DNA of 64,000 bases from Pseudeuparius sepicola (GCA_963920635.1 OY987303.1:55117223-55181222); one strand, 5' to 3'. Numbered from the stretch's first letter, positions 35,201 through 45,615 are shown. The notes: a model not told the origin generated them from the sequence alone. Translations and numbers: made by a program.

Positions 35201-38200
35201 TACCGACCTGTACACCTTCAGACACCTCGGATGTGTACAGTTCCTTCAAGAATTCTGGCGGATCGTTGCCGTCCTGAACGGCCACAATCACTTGAGCCTC
35301 GTCGGTGTCATTGCCACGGATTCCACCAGAATTTTTCGCCATGACTGTAAGCACGATCCTGCTCTGAGTTTCTCGGTCTAGATTTCTAGAAACCGATATG
35401 GCGCCGGTCTCGGAATTTATGCCAAACCCTTTATCGTTACTGGAACCAACTAGGAGATAATAGACTCTTCCATCTTCGCCAGAATCTTGATCGGTCGCAC
35501 TTATAATACCGATTTTGGTGCCAACTTCTGTGGATTCCGATACATCAAAGTGGAATACAGGCTGAATGAATCTCGGGTAATACTCGTTAATTCCTGTTAT
35601 GTGGACCCTCAATTCGGTACTACCGAACATCGTAGAATCAGGGTTTGAAGCTACGATTTTCAGCGTGTACAAATTCTTTTCTTCGTAATCAAACATTACT
35701 CGCGACGTTACGTTTCCAGTTGTCAGGTTTATTTTGAAGAATTCTTTGTGGGGCCCATCACTAATCGAGTACTGAATGATGGCATTTTTAGGTGAATCTA
35801 TGTCGGTTGCAACAACTTGATAAACGAAGCTACCTTCGGGCATATTTTCAGAAATAAACGCGTCGTAATATGTTTGGTTAAACGTCGGGGAATTATCGTT
35901 TATATCTGTCAGCGTTATCGTTAAAACAGCGGTACTCTTCTTCGGTTTGAAACCTAAATCGACCGCAGTAATATTCAGATGGTATTCCTGGACAACATCG
36001 TAGTCTAACGGTTGTAGAATCGTTATTGTTCCCAATACTTCATCTATTCCAAATTGGTTCCTCTCGTTCCCAGCAGATATCTGATATCGTACCATCCCGT
36101 TTGGTCCTTCGTCGTTATCAGAAGCGCTGACGGTTAAGATTGTCGATCCCAACGGTTCGTTTTCAGGCACTAACACTCTGTAGCTGACAGCGGTGAAAAC
36201 TGGCGTGTACCTATTTTCGCCAGTAACGATTATCGTTACTGTCGTGGTGTCTGATTGGGGAGGTATTCCCTTATCTGTCGCCTGAATTCTTAGGTTGTAG
36301 ACAGTTCCGACGCCGGACACTTTAGACGTCAACGAAATCCACCCCGTCACTTTGTCCACCACGAAGAATCTAGAGCTGTTGCCCCCAACAATCGAATATT
36401 CTATTTCGGCATTTACTCCGACGTCCAGCTTGTCCTCCGCCACGACTTTTAGAAGTTGTTGGCCCTCGTTTGCGTCTTCCGGTACGGGCGAAAGATATTC
36501 GCCTCTCTCGAATTTGGGAGCGTTGTTATTCGCGTCTACAACATTGACGGTTATCAGACATTCAGAGGACATTGGTGGTTTCCCGTTGTCGATGGCCAAG
36601 ATGGTTAGAGAGTACATGTTTTCCGGAGAAGCCTCCATTTGGGTGTACTTGTATCTCAGGCTTTTCTTGCTGAAGATCTCTCCGGACGCAGGGTCCACCG
36701 TGAACAAATCCGAAGGTTGTTGCAACGAGTAACTTATGACAGAGTTTGGTCCTTGCTTGTCCCTATCAGTTGCCGTGACCTGTCCGACGAATACGACGTC
36801 TCTTTGCAATTCAGGGAAGTTGAAACTGTAGTATGAATGCTCGAATTCGGGAGCGTTATCGTTTTGGTCTTGGATAGTAATGGTTAGGGGTGTTTCTGAC
36901 CTCCAAGCGCCATCAACAGCGGCTACTTTGAGGAGGTATTCGTCTTGTTGCTCGCGATCTAGGTGGCCTGTAACCGTCACGTTGCCGTTTATCGGGTCTA
37001 TTTTGAATTTTTCTCCAGGATTTTCAGTAAAACTATACGTAGCGTTGGCATTTTCCCCGATGTCTTGATCGGAACTCGTTACTCTTATAACGAAGGAGCC
37101 TATCTCGGCATTTTCGGTGACGTTAACGCTGAAAAGTCTTGTAAACCTTGGCGGGTTGTCGTTTTTGTCAGACACCATAACTATTACCGTCGCGCTGCCA
37201 GAGAGCTGCGGTTCCCCCTGGTCTATAGCCAAAGCTGTAAGTTCGTAACTAGCGATGTCTTCGCGATCCAGTCGAGAATTTGTGTAGATTTCTCCTGTTT
37301 CCGAATCAATTTCGAATGCACCTTCAAAATCGTCCAGTAACTTATAGGAAATTTGACCGTTGTCACCACTATCGGCGTCGTCTGCAGTTACTTTTACAAC
37401 TAAGAGTGGCGGTGCTTCTTCTTCCATAACTGTAGCGTTGTAAAGAGCGTTTCTCATAATTGGAGCGTTATCGTTTGCATCTGTAACGTTTATGGTAAGT
37501 TGCAAGACGCTTCTTAGCGGTGGCGAATCGGAATCTTGTGCTTCAACCCATACTTCGTATTGGTGCGACGTTTCGTAATCTAGTCCATCTCCTACGACTC
37601 TGATTTCTCCAGAATTACCATCGATTTTTAAAGATTCTCCAATATTACCACCCGCTATGGAATATTTTATTTCCCCAGTGCTTCCTTTCTTAGGCGATGT
37701 TGCTTTGAGTTTTAGAATGACTTTCTCTTCTTCCACATTTTCCGGAAGTATGAACTGTGTTCTCCCCGGAAAGTTGAATCTAGGAAACATTTGATCGGGC
37801 TTGAGGAACACCTTTAGTTCTGCGCTGGCTCTTCTAGAATTCTTCCCACCATCTCTAGCTTCAATTTCAAGATTAAAGATGCTCGATACCCTTGAAAGGT
37901 CTTGGACAGCTTTGATGACACCGGTGTCCATGTTTATAGAGAATATCTTCGAATGTTCGCCGGTTAGATAGTATGTTATCTTGCTGTTGGCGCCTATATC
38001 TTCATCCGTTGCTCTTGCTCCAAAGACAAATTGTCCCGCCTTTGTTTTATCCGAAACGTAAACCTCAAATTTAGAGGATGCGAAAATAGGAGAGTTATCG
38101 TTCTCATCTTCTACCACGATGGTTAGGTTTGCAGCGCTGGCTCTTGGTTCAGTAGGGGAACTATCCTGAGCTATCAGAGTCAAGGAATAAAAACCAGTAT

Positions 38201-38470
38201 CTTCCCTGTCGAGGGACACTGCCGTGCTGATCACGCCGCTCTCTTGGTCAACCCTGAACCTTTCTACTTTGTCGCCGAGCAGGCTGTACTTTATTTTCGA
38301 ATTTAGCCCGTCGTCTTTGTCGACGGCAACCGCGGTGAGTGCCCAAGTGCCGGCCGGTGAATTTTCTGATACTTTGGCGCGGTAGGATTGGCGCTTGAAC
38401 TCTGGACTGTGGTCGTTGACGTCTTGCACTATGATCCGAAGCGTGCCGGTGCCGGTCAGAGGTGGAGACC
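16964..38470 (-). CDS. ft: fat (atypical protocadherin), 3' half, five exons
   Basis: Exons run 38470-33139, 29719-28219, 25315-25012, 22122-21742 and 17244-16964; all phases fit (2/1, 0/0, 1/2, 1/2) and give 2598 residues plus a split first codon. Order: tail of one cadherin repeat (about 1-20), 12 full cadherin repeats (about 20-1280, with LDRE and DxNDNxP motifs), a 190-residue linker, EGF1-4 (about 1470-1646), LamG1 (to about 1835, split by an intron), EGF5 (1843-1878), LamG2 (1890-2058), one membrane helix (2101-2127) and a 471-residue cytoplasmic tail. The tail has the Fat signatures [46 protein letters not shown] and [12 protein letters not shown], and ends EEYV. Known role of the family: surface receptor for Dachsous, controlling planar polarity and Hippo signalling. 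Fly Fat is about twice this length, so the missing N-terminal repeats lie beyond 64 kb. Fat rather than Kugelei/Fat-like is chosen on the tail motifs and the EGF-LamG-EGF-LamG order. Confidence 0.97.
17756..18154. mobile_element. MITE with CAGAGCATATAAAACAACCA ends, copy 2, in fat intron d
   Basis: About 400 bp matching 10565-10968, with small indels (for example, one 12-bp unit TTCAGAAATAC is single here and doubled in copy 1). It lies 512 bp upstream, in transcript sense, of the last fat exon. Confidence 0.8.
18945..19880 (+). pseudogene. Decayed Penelope-like retroelement (RT end plus GIY-YIG endonuclease)
   Basis: Read across stops and frameshifts, the plus strand gives [10 protein letters not shown] and later EFGMAMGSS and [12 protein letters not shown] (C-terminal RT motifs of Penelope elements), then [36 protein letters not shown] and [11 protein letters not shown], the GIY-YIG-type endonuclease with its cysteine context. 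Many stops show it is dead. It lies in fat intron d, antisense to fat. Confidence 0.8.
20034..20590. mobile_element. Foldback element in fat intron d
   Basis: The left end ACAGGGTGATTCACTTTTAT with TCTAGATCACTTCAACAGAT is mirrored at the right (ATCTGTTGAAGTGCCCTAGA). A second ACAGGGTG end starts immediately outside at 20604, suggesting adjacent insertion of a related element. Confidence 0.75.
21742..22122 (-). CDS. ft: fat exon d: cytoplasmic tail, [10 protein letters not shown] to HGGSMGG
   Basis: A 381-nt exon with acceptor CTCTTGCAG before 22122 and donor GTGAGC after 21742. It joins as [22 protein letters not shown]. Conserved pieces are [27 protein letters not shown] and [18 protein letters not shown]. 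Between them is a low-complexity run of nine Gly, then Pro- and Ala-rich sequence, likely recent GC-rich repeat expansion. The run makes reading frames over 130 codons in other frames that should not be annotated. Confidence 0.94.
22459..23213. mobile_element. TIR element carrying a Ty3/gypsy-type RT fragment
   Basis: Ends TATACAGTGTGTTTCACTTT and AAAGTGAAACACACTGTATA are exact inverted copies of about 25 bp. The minus strand at about 23115-22936 reads [20 protein letters not shown] then [12 protein letters not shown] and LDYIIIF, a piece of gypsy reverse transcriptase in which the catalytic LDD reads LDY. No other retroelement domain is present, so the fragment looks captured. Related fragments are at about 24300-24440 (minus) and 42885-43045 (plus). 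Confidence 0.7.
22797..23702. repeat. Tandem segmental duplication in fat intron c, copy 1
   Basis: From AACTGTTAAAACATTGTAAG to GGCAAAGGCGACAAC this is near-identical to 24104-24981 in the same orientation (shared TTCGCCATTTTATCGGAAAA, CTAGGAGGTCGCGTC and others), with small indels including a 36-bp difference in the RT fragment. About 400 bp of a further repeat (23703-24103) separates the copies. Confidence 0.85.
24104..24981. repeat. Tandem segmental duplication in fat intron c, copy 2
   Basis: Partner of 22797-23702. Its right edge is only 30 bp from the splice donor of fat exon c, so the intron start of fat has been duplicated together with its repeat content. Confidence 0.85.
25012..25315 (-). 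CDS. ft: fat exon c: cytoplasmic tail, VRKYK to ATASSSG
   Basis: A 304-nt exon with acceptor TTTGCAG before 25315 and donor GTGAGC after 25012. It begins in phase 0 ([10 protein letters not shown]) and carries the Fat block [20 protein letters not shown]. The middle is Ala/Gly/Pro-rich and very GC-rich, which creates long shadow frames on both strands. An alternative acceptor 15 nt upstream (TTTACAG) would add five in-frame residues, QPNLQ; both choices keep phase. Only 30 bp separate the donor end of this exon from the edge of a duplicated intron block (see 24104-24981). Confidence 0.93.
26105..27490. repeat. Inverted pair of about 240 bp in fat intron b
   Basis: The stretch 27225-27490 (GAATTTATTGGGATATTTAG, AGGCAAAAAATACTTTTTTA, ACGATCGACCCCCACCTCTC) is mirrored by 26105-26345. 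The 900-bp spacer contains the hairpin at 26766 and a foldback-family fragment at 27085-27245. Similarity is moderate. Confidence 0.5.
26766..26796. repeat. TGGACCAACA palindrome
   Basis: CTGGACCAACACTAT followed by its mirror ATTAATGTTGGTCCAG. The same half-site with flanks recurs in Ccdc124 intron 2 (13094-13115) and at 63686-63702. Confidence 0.6.
28219..29719 (-). CDS. ft: fat exon b: LamG1 end, EGF5, LamG2, membrane helix, start of tail
   Basis: A 1501-nt exon. The acceptor CTTCCAG precedes 29719 and the donor GTGAGT follows 28219. It completes the split Gly codon and reads [14 protein letters not shown], finishing LamG1. EGF5 follows (CNGFGPC...CVCGDGL), then LamG2 with an exposed basic run KHRRKRHAD (RRKR at 29278-29289), then the helix [18 protein letters not shown] at about 28669-28749, and a basic stop-transfer RLRKQYKEK. 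The cytoplasmic start has a Gly/Asn-rich stretch, then the conserved block around [20 protein letters not shown]. The exon ends in phase 0. Confidence 0.96.
29824..31011. mobile_element. TIR element with TAA target duplication in fat intron a
   Basis: Ends TAGGCCAGGGAAAA and TTTCCCTGGCCTA, flanked on both sides by TAA (29821-29823, 31012-31014), the pattern of PIF/Harbinger-type insertions. The interior holds repeated AAAATATTAACT motifs and a tandem unit of about 130 bp (30222-30352 and 30353-30480). No transposase frame. Confidence 0.75.
31091..32973. mobile_element. TIR element with exact 8-bp target duplication in fat intron a
   Basis: Ends CACGATACACTTAACCACGG and CCGTGGGTAAGTGTATCGTG, flanked by GGTTCTAC on both sides (31083-31090, 32974-32981). 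Subterminal GACGTCAGTTGCGAATCA is also mirrored. An 8-bp duplication suggests hAT- or P-type transposition. No transposase frame; a foldback element is nested inside. Confidence 0.85.
31447..32304. mobile_element. Foldback element nested in the 31091 element
   Basis: Near-complete palindrome of 858 bp flanked by TA: ends CCGTGTGTCCACGGATAG and CTATCCGTGGACACACTG, with long arms through GCTTCTGGGGATAAGCCCTG. TACAGTGTG-like ends and TA flanks fit a Tc1/mariner-mobilised element. Related half-copies are at 60508-60850, 1-240 and 27085-27245. Confidence 0.85.
33139..38470 (-). CDS. ft: fat exon a: cadherin repeats, EGF1-4, start of LamG1
   Basis: A single 5332-nt exon. The reading frame stays open upstream to 38765, but a good acceptor (pyrimidine-rich tract ending TTTTAG) precedes 38470, and the residues beyond it do not look like cadherin. 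The donor after 33139 is GTAAGT. The exon starts with two bases of a split Gly codon and ends with two bases of another. Linkers after window repeats 2, 7 and 9 lack the usual DxNDNxP calcium motif (KPDQMFP, GENRYTP and GINEYYP). EGF units have six-cysteine spacing with NGG or DGG motifs. The region between the last cadherin repeat and EGF1 has no recognised fold. Confidence 0.96.
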
Positions 38471-38798
38471 CTAAAACAAGAAGATAAAAATAGTAAGGGA
38501 GGGAAATATAAGAGCATAATATAGTTTGGAATATATTCGAAATTGTAACTTTCAATTTTGCACTTTTGGTGACCACTGTTTCGTAACTGAAACCTCTGGT
38601 ATACTTTATAGGTATAGAAGAGAATTCAACGCCAGCCAATATGAACCAATTAATAACATAATTTTTGAAATAACCATCATTAATGGTATTTTCGTATGTA
38701 ATAATCGCAAGTGCCGGAAATTTTATCGAAAATTTCATGTCGACAAGGTACAACCAATAAAACACAAGCCTTTCTTAACGTTGTCATGACAACTTGTT

Positions 38799-39080
38799 TT
38801 AAAGTAAGGAGCCGTTGATTTTTTTCACTAAATGTCTACGCTTCATGAAATAAAAATAATACTTCGACACCATTTTGTTTTTCTCCACACTGGATTTATG
38901 AGCGAAATATGGAATAATTTCACGAAGAATGTTGCTCATGTTCTTAAACAGATCTTCTTGTTCAGGATTTAAGCCAGAGTCGCTCACCAAATACGTTAAA
39001 TACTTCACATTTTTATGAAAAACTTGAATATGCTTAGATTCTGTACAATAGGAACAAAGATTGTACGTGTTACAATTCAT
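38799..39080 (-). CDS. Hypothetical 93-aa ORF in the fat intron
   Basis: Starts MNCNTYNLCSYCTESKHIQV in a good insect start context (AATAACATGAA). It has a varied, soluble composition (DSGLNPEQEDLFKNMSNILR) and ends KKINGSLL. It is less AT-skewed than neighbouring noise frames, but it has no recognised domain and no clear poly(A) signal. It could be a small nested gene or a relic of a longer one. Confidence 0.3.
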   Translation of the reverse strand: MNCNTYNLCSYCTESKHIQVFHKNVKYLTYLVSDSGLNPEQEDLFKNMSNILREIIPYFAHKSSVEKNKMVSKYYFYFMKRRHLVKKINGSLL

Positions 39081-42000
39081 GTTATTAATAAATATTTAAT
39101 TAGCTCTGCTTTTTACGATACCCAAATGTCATCAAAGCGCATTAACTACAAAGAAACTTGTCACTCCAGAGCCAACTTAATTGTGTTACTATAACGCGTA
39201 AAATTATCATTTATTTTGAATGTGCTATTATTTTTAATTGTTTTAATACTTTTCCCTTGTATCTAGTAGTATAAAATCATGGAATAATATTTATTTTAGA
39301 TTATTATTTAAACCTTGTTTTACTAGAGTACAGGGAGAGTAAAGAAAAATGCAATTAAAACTACTTATGATTTACCAAAACCCCACTATTATTTACAACA
39401 CAAGCTTGTATTTGTTTCCCTTTTCTCTAGTGCTATAAAGTTACGTGACATAAGTAGAATGTTTTCTACTTTGTCTAAACCTTATTCTACTAGAGCATAG
39501 GGAAATTAAAATATTTGGCATCAAAACATAGATTAATAAATAAAGGTGCCATCGATATAAATTCATTAGCGTCTAATAGAAGTAGGTGTAAAATGTTTTC
39601 CCTTTCCTCTAGTACTATAAAATGGTATTACGGCACTGAGTAAAAAAATATTATATTTAATATTATATTCTTTTACTCAATGATTATGGGTAGAATATTA
39701 TCTACTTTATATAATTATTTAAACCACATTTTACTAGAGCATAGGGAAATTAAAAATTTGGCAATAAAACTATTTTCATTGCTTTTTATAATGTGACATT
39801 TTGAAAATTATATAGAATGGGTTTCCTTTAACCTATTGTAGTAGTAACATAGAGTATATTAGGTATATGGATAGTTGACATTTTTTCTTTTTCTTTTAGT
39901 AATTTCAAATTAAGTCTTAAAAGCACCATATTGCGCCTTTTATATATATTTTTAAACATTACCTTACTAAAGCAATTGAATTCTGTTTTCAAATAGTTTT
40001 GACATTTTTTCTCGGTTATTTAAACTCAAGCCCAATTTTGTACGAGTGGTTTTGCTAATGGGAAAAATAGCGCTTGAGAATAAAATTATTTAGAAAAATT
40101 TCCGGCACGAGTGGTATTTGTCGAGATTATTTAACGAATACGATTTAATAATTTTTGTATTAATTTTTTCTATGTTTACATTTCCAAAACGACTCATTTT
40201 GAAGGAGTTTGTTGACAGCTTCGACTGTAGCATTCGAGTAAACAAACACGACCCTTGGATATCCAAGGCAAATGCGAATATACCTACAACCTGTTAGCGT
40301 TGGTTTATTTTCTGAATGTGTGTCATAAATTTAAATGGAGACGGAGGTCTAACAACAGCAATTTAGCAATGTAAAAGTTATATAAATTCATTGATACAAT
40401 GCTTAATAATACCGCAACATAATTAAGAAGCTGCATAATTTAGAACATTGTAAAACACCAATTTTAAGAAGTACGTGTTTGTATCGAACTGATTCGCGGT
40501 TGCTAAGCAATGAAGTGATAATTGCACAAGTAAGTGGTATTACCGCTTTGGTTTTGCACAAGTGCAATTATCGCTAGCAGAGGCATATGATTGGTTGGAT
40601 TTTTATGGGGAGCTACTTTATTGGATGCAAGCAGTATGAGGGAAATCCTACGTCCTAGTTACGCTAAACCAATATTGTGGCAGCTAAAACTGAAAACCCG
40701 ATAACTTCCTCACATTACCAAATTTAATATAGGACTAGAACATAAGTTTTCAGTTAACACATTGATCGTTAAATATCGTTATCGTTAAATGACAACTATC
40801 AAATGTACTTTAACTTTTAAGCATGGCAATTCAATAATTTATAATAACTGAATAATTATTAAACTATTTGCAGTTGTTAAATTATCTTTTTGAATACAAC
40901 TCGTGGTATGCCTAATAATAGATAATACCCTCACAATGCTAAGAAAATATCACTTCTGCTGCGCAGTCGTGGTATTTTCATTTGTGATTGGCTTGATGGA
41001 TTCCATCGCATATTTGTGTTGACTTATGCAAAATTGTTAGTTCTTAAAAACATGGAAAGCCAAATATCGCGAAAACTAATGGAATTATTGAGTATTGACG
41101 CCAGTACTTTTTTGACAGCGTGGAGTTGCTTAATCAAAATTACAAACCAATCTTTATCGTGGCGTAGAATTTTTACAGATGTAATCCCCAGCAAAACACA
41201 AGCCTATGGACCAATTCGTGCTCTTGCGTCCTTTACACTAAATGCCATCATACCAAAAATATCAAAATGGTGTAATGCGTTCAAAAGTTCAATGGATAAT
41301 CTTCGATTGTGACGTCACCCAGCAATGTGTGTGGCTTCCTTGAGGAAGCGTCGTATATAATATTATATACCATAATAATTATTATGAATTATATTTAGGA
41401 AGCAAATTTTCTGGTGTAGCGAAATTTTAAGTTATTTCTTTTTAAATTACTGTACGTGTATAATTTTCCTGCGAATTATCTATTTTCTATGGCTAGGCGT
41501 AGGCATGGAGTTATCGGAAAGACGCTCGTTAGCAAAGCCGTTGTTATTAGGTATATGGGCGTTTCTGATATATGGTATGGTTTCCTATGTGTAAAAACAA
41601 AGAAAAGTAGACAACTTACAAAAAAGAGTTTTCTAAAAACGACTGGTACCCTATAGTTAGACCCACTAGCGGTCGATGGAGTTCAAGAGACCTAGGGGCT
41701 ATCGTTTCTATTGCTTGTTAGTGTTAACTGCTATACCGATGGGACGATATTGTCCGCCGCTTGAAATATTGCGTCACTTGCCACGTGAAAATGAATTAAA
41801 ACGCCCCCACCACGATTTATAGCTAATTTCGGATCGGAATTTTCGATTTATGGACACCGGGAATCATTTATTTACCTTTGTATGTCAAATATAAGCCGAA
41901 TTTCGATGCAGTTAATTAGGATAGAAAGTCCGAAGAACGCACACTGGACCTAGATCAAGACAGATATTAATTTATCTTGTCAAGACGCCTGGCTCCTTCT

Positions 42001-42584
42001 ATGGTTGACATAATAAAACACTTCCCAGGCAACTGTCTAACAGTTATGAGCCGTGCGTGCTTTTAGGGTTACCTACATTAGATTATTTTCTACGAGTCTA
42101 TATTATATGAAATCAACACCGGAATTTTAGTAATTTATTAAATACTTATAAAAATTATCCTGTCACTATAAAACATCTTGCTGACCGAGGTTAAACTTAC
42201 TCATAAAATATTAAATTCAGGTTTTAATGCTCGTGGTCAAACCGCGACTTAAAATCGTGTTTAAACGTAACAAGCAAAATCACATAAATGACCTAGGCGA
42301 ATTTTACTTTAAATATATTGTGATTCCCAGGATATAATCTTGGTATGTAGAATCACCCTATACAATCGATCTTATTTACCTCCTATCTGCCCCCCGCTGT
42401 TTTCGAGATATGGGTACCGGGTACCTACAACAGTCAAGCACGACTGACACAGTATACAGTGAAAAGAGTAGAGAAACTTACTTCTATGGACTCTAACCTT
42501 GTGCTATGAGAAATGATGATGATGTGAGAAGTTCTGAAAGTTATTGGTGAAACCGCCAGAAACAATAGTTATTTATGCACCAAA

Positions 42585-42687
42585 GCACTGAAGTTCAACT
42601 TTTTATGACTCATGTGGAATTTAGTTGCCGAGGCCTCTGGCCGAGGCAAATAAACCACATGAGTCATAAAAAGTTGAACTTCAGTGC
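42585..42687. repeat. Perfect hairpin, head-to-head copies of a Penelope-type tail
   Basis: Arms GCACTGAAGTTCAACTTTTT and AAAAAGTTGAACTTCAGTGC run on through ATGACTCATGTGG on both sides, about 34 bp of perfect pairing. The sequence after the Penelope relic (CGTCATAAAAGTTGAACTTC, near 19890) is a relative, so this may be the inverted end structure of that family. Confidence 0.6.
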
Positions 42688-42785
42688 CGAGGTACATATT
42701 ATTTTTTTTAAATCGAAAAAAAAATTATTAGGCGAAAAAATAATCATTTATACTCGTGGCGTTGCTTGACTTTGACGATTGCTCT

Positions 42786-43879
42786 ACCTATAGGATTGCC
42801 ACCTTTTTGCAAAGTAAAAAAGGACATTGCCAAAAATTCTGCTAGAAATTTTTTTACAAGGTTTAAATTTTGTCAAAATTCGAAGTAATGCCACCAGAAG
42901 ATATGCCCAAAACGGCATTTTCTGCAGACATAGGTCATTACCAATTTAAAAGCATGCCATTTGGTTTCAAAAATGCACCCAACACCTTCCGAAGGGTAAT
43001 GAATAATATTCTCCGAGGCCTTCAAAATTAATGTCTTGTATAACCTCGATAATATTATCATTTTTTAATTGTAAAACAGGTGAAAATGGAAAAATGGACT
43101 TATTTTACGTAATAATTATTCACTTTTCAATTGTAAACGTATCGTGTCTCAATAAAACTTCGTGTAACAGTAGCGTTACAATGTTTTAACAGTTTAACAG
43201 TTCTAGAAGTTTTCTTACAAATTAAATTATAACAAAACATTAAAAAGTTTAAATTTTGTCAAAATTCGAAGTAATTAAATGACTAAAGTGGGCGAAAATT
43301 GGGTTCATTTTCATTCACCTTATCAAACACATTCTCTGAATATCTAAAATAGGTTGGATAGATCTTTTATAATATCAATATAGTAAAATAGACTTGGGCA
43401 CCAGTAATCCAGTAAAGTTGACAACGATGATATAGCCGCGTTCCTTTTGCCACTTTTCTTAAGAATTCTTACTTTATCTCAGTTGGTGGCAGTTCCTTTT
43501 ACAAATGAGAATGTGAGCTAAAGTGAGATTTTTTTACCTCCTCCTTCACCCTTCAAGCACATCCTCGCGAGGACACTCACTATCGAGCATATTGGCTCAG
43601 TTTGGTGGTGGGGAAAATGACTGAGTGGCTCCGCTAACAACTGAGCTAAAGTTCTCAGTGTATAGGGGCAAAAGGAACGCGGTTATTAACGATAATCGAG
43701 GAGTCAGGTCACCATCACCAGGAGCTAGTAGAGCATATATGCCGCTTTCCGAACTCGAACTATATCGACCCCGTCACCCCTAAGGTTATTAAAAAGGACA
43801 TTTTAGGGCTAAAAAAGTCGCAAGGGCAATTTGTTTGAAAAAAGGACTGTCCTTTTCAAAAAAGGACAAGTGGCAACCC
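42786..43879. mobile_element. TIR element with gypsy RT fragment, filled copy
   Basis: Ends are ATTGCCACCTTTTTGC at left and the inverse of AGGGTTGCCACTTGTC at right. On the plus strand about 42885-43045 reads [20 protein letters not shown] then [12 protein letters not shown]. The inverted relative at 23703 onward shares the AATCGAGGA...CACCAGGAGCTAGTAGAGCA region and the AGGGTTGCCA end. This copy contains a 250-bp secondary insertion. Confidence 0.7.
43434..43685. mobile_element. MITE nested in the 42786 element
   Basis: Ends GCCGCGTTCCTTTTGCC and GGCAAAAGGAACGCGG. The related copy at 23860-23885 has GATTATCGTTTTTATCATCG uninterrupted, which is the empty site, so the insertion is proven by comparison. 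Confidence 0.8.
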
Positions 43880-44987
43880 TATCTACCTAGGTCAAGTATG
43901 ACGAGACACGGCACTTTCTGACAGAAAATCCAAACTGCTGCCTGTTGTGCAGCCTCCATGAAAAATAGATTGATATTCGAACCTACTACAATATTTATAC
44001 TGAAAGATTGCGCTGCTATAGGAAACAATTTCGCAATGTGTACGAAAAGCTAAATGGGCCGGGTTTTGAATATTTGGTCACTTTTGACGGGCGATGGCTC
44101 CGCGTCTGACGTGTGATGTTTACATCTCGCCAAGGCCTACTTATTGAAAAAATCGTACAATAATGGGCTACTTCAGTGCCGATTCCTGAGCTTTTAATGA
44201 CGATTTTGAGACACTTTCAGACAGTTTGAGTGTTCAGAGTGTGATGGGTTTCGCATAGCAACCTTACTGGTATTTCCTACACTGTGGTCGATGTGGCCAG
44301 ACGAAAGCAAAAGAGCCCAACTACATCTACCATCTACCCGCATATCTGTAGGTACTGACCGCTCGATTCTAAAACATCTAAACGTAAATCAACTTGATTT
44401 ATTGTCTATTTTTATAGCCCTTCGGTAAATTGAAACTGTCTCGTCTCTTGCCGCACGATTTGTATTGTTCTTTACGTTCTGTAAGTGTCGGTGTCAATCA
44501 GAATAGATGTTAAAGAGGGGGACAGGGAAATAATAGTCATTGTCCGAGCCTACGGACCGACCATTTTATACAGGGTTATTCATATAACATTCTACCCCCA
44601 CCCCCTTAACTTTGTGGTTCTTAATTTGTGTCATATCTTGAAAATGGCAGCTGTCACGGATAGTACGACAAGATAACCGCATTGGGGACACAATTACCTA
44701 CAGCTTTTGTATTTGCACTTTTTATCTAAAATCAGAGACAACGAAGCTAGACGGATTAGAATAAATCGCCAAAATTTAGTTTTTTGAAAATATCAAGTAA
44801 GCCATGCCTTTTTTCGAAAATCCACAAGGCGCGTTAACGTGGGCCCACAAAACTGCAGTTCTTTCCCCATTTAACCTTCCTTCTATCTACACTAGTTTCC
44901 GAGATCCCCATACTGAGCATAAAAAACTCATATCGCTGTATATTGCTGAAACCAGAAAAATGCGTAGATTTCGAAATCGAGAAATAT

Positions 44988-45160
44988 ACAGGGTGTTCCA
45001 TCTAAAAAAACATAAGTTTGGTCTATATACCTCCAAAACGCGACATTCATTTTTGTTTTTCCGAATACACAACTGAAATCGCAAGAAAATTTTATACAAT
45101 GTTCATATTTACATTTTTTCTCCAAAATTAAAAACAAAAAAGTTGCTGGGTAGAATGTTA
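44988..45160. repeat. ACAGGGTGTTCC-family repeat
   Basis: Starts ACAGGGTGTTCCATCTAAAA and ends near GGGTAGAATGTTATAC; close to 55653-55836. An opposed end (ACAGGGTTATTCATATAACA) is at 44571, so the full element here may span 44571-45160. Confidence 0.6.
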
Positions 45161-45339
45161 TACAATACACTTCAAATTATATTTTAAATTATTTTGCGAG
45201 TGTTTGAACATTTACTACTTTTAAATTTATTAAATAATGCAATTTGTTGCGTTGCATTTAGTTTCCTTTAATTTATTTTGAATTTTGTGGCGATTTATTA
45301 TTTTGCTGCGTTAATTTTGTCCAGGAGTTTATATAACCC

Positions 45340-45615
45340 TGTACCACAGCCGACTCTAGGAGAAGCCCTGAAGTAGAGAAAACTGGCAACAAGGGATGCG
45401 GGTCCACGTCGCCTGCCCTGACACTGCCTGATTTTACAAGAAATTTACCAGAATTCATTTGTGTAGTGCGGGTAGTGCTAGCGTCGCCAGATTGCTACGA
45501 CGAGGCAGTGTGTCTCTGGGTGGAAACAGACAGCCCGAAGTGCTGGCGACATCTTTTTTATAAATTTGTTTTGTTTGTGCAAAAGTGAAACATTTCTATA
45601 AAAGTTCGAAGTGAA
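45340..45615. repeat. Inverted repeat A (partner at 57884-58150)
   Basis: GCCGACTCTAGGAGAAGCCC through GTGCTGGCGACA to GAAACATTTCTATAAAAGTTCG is mirrored at 57884-58150 with about 90 percent identity by eye. It contains no recognised gene. Confidence 0.75.

Noticed and set aside
38471..38765. N-terminal extension of the cadherin frame to a Met at 38765
   Set aside because: A strong acceptor at 38471, loss of cadherin pattern and AT-rich composition upstream show this is intron read-through, not a short start of the gene.
41016..41312. 98-codon plus frame starting at GTG
   Set aside because: No ATG at the start, no recognised domain; flanked by a fragment (GCGCAGTCGTGGTATTTTCA) also found at 21266, pointing to repeat DNA.
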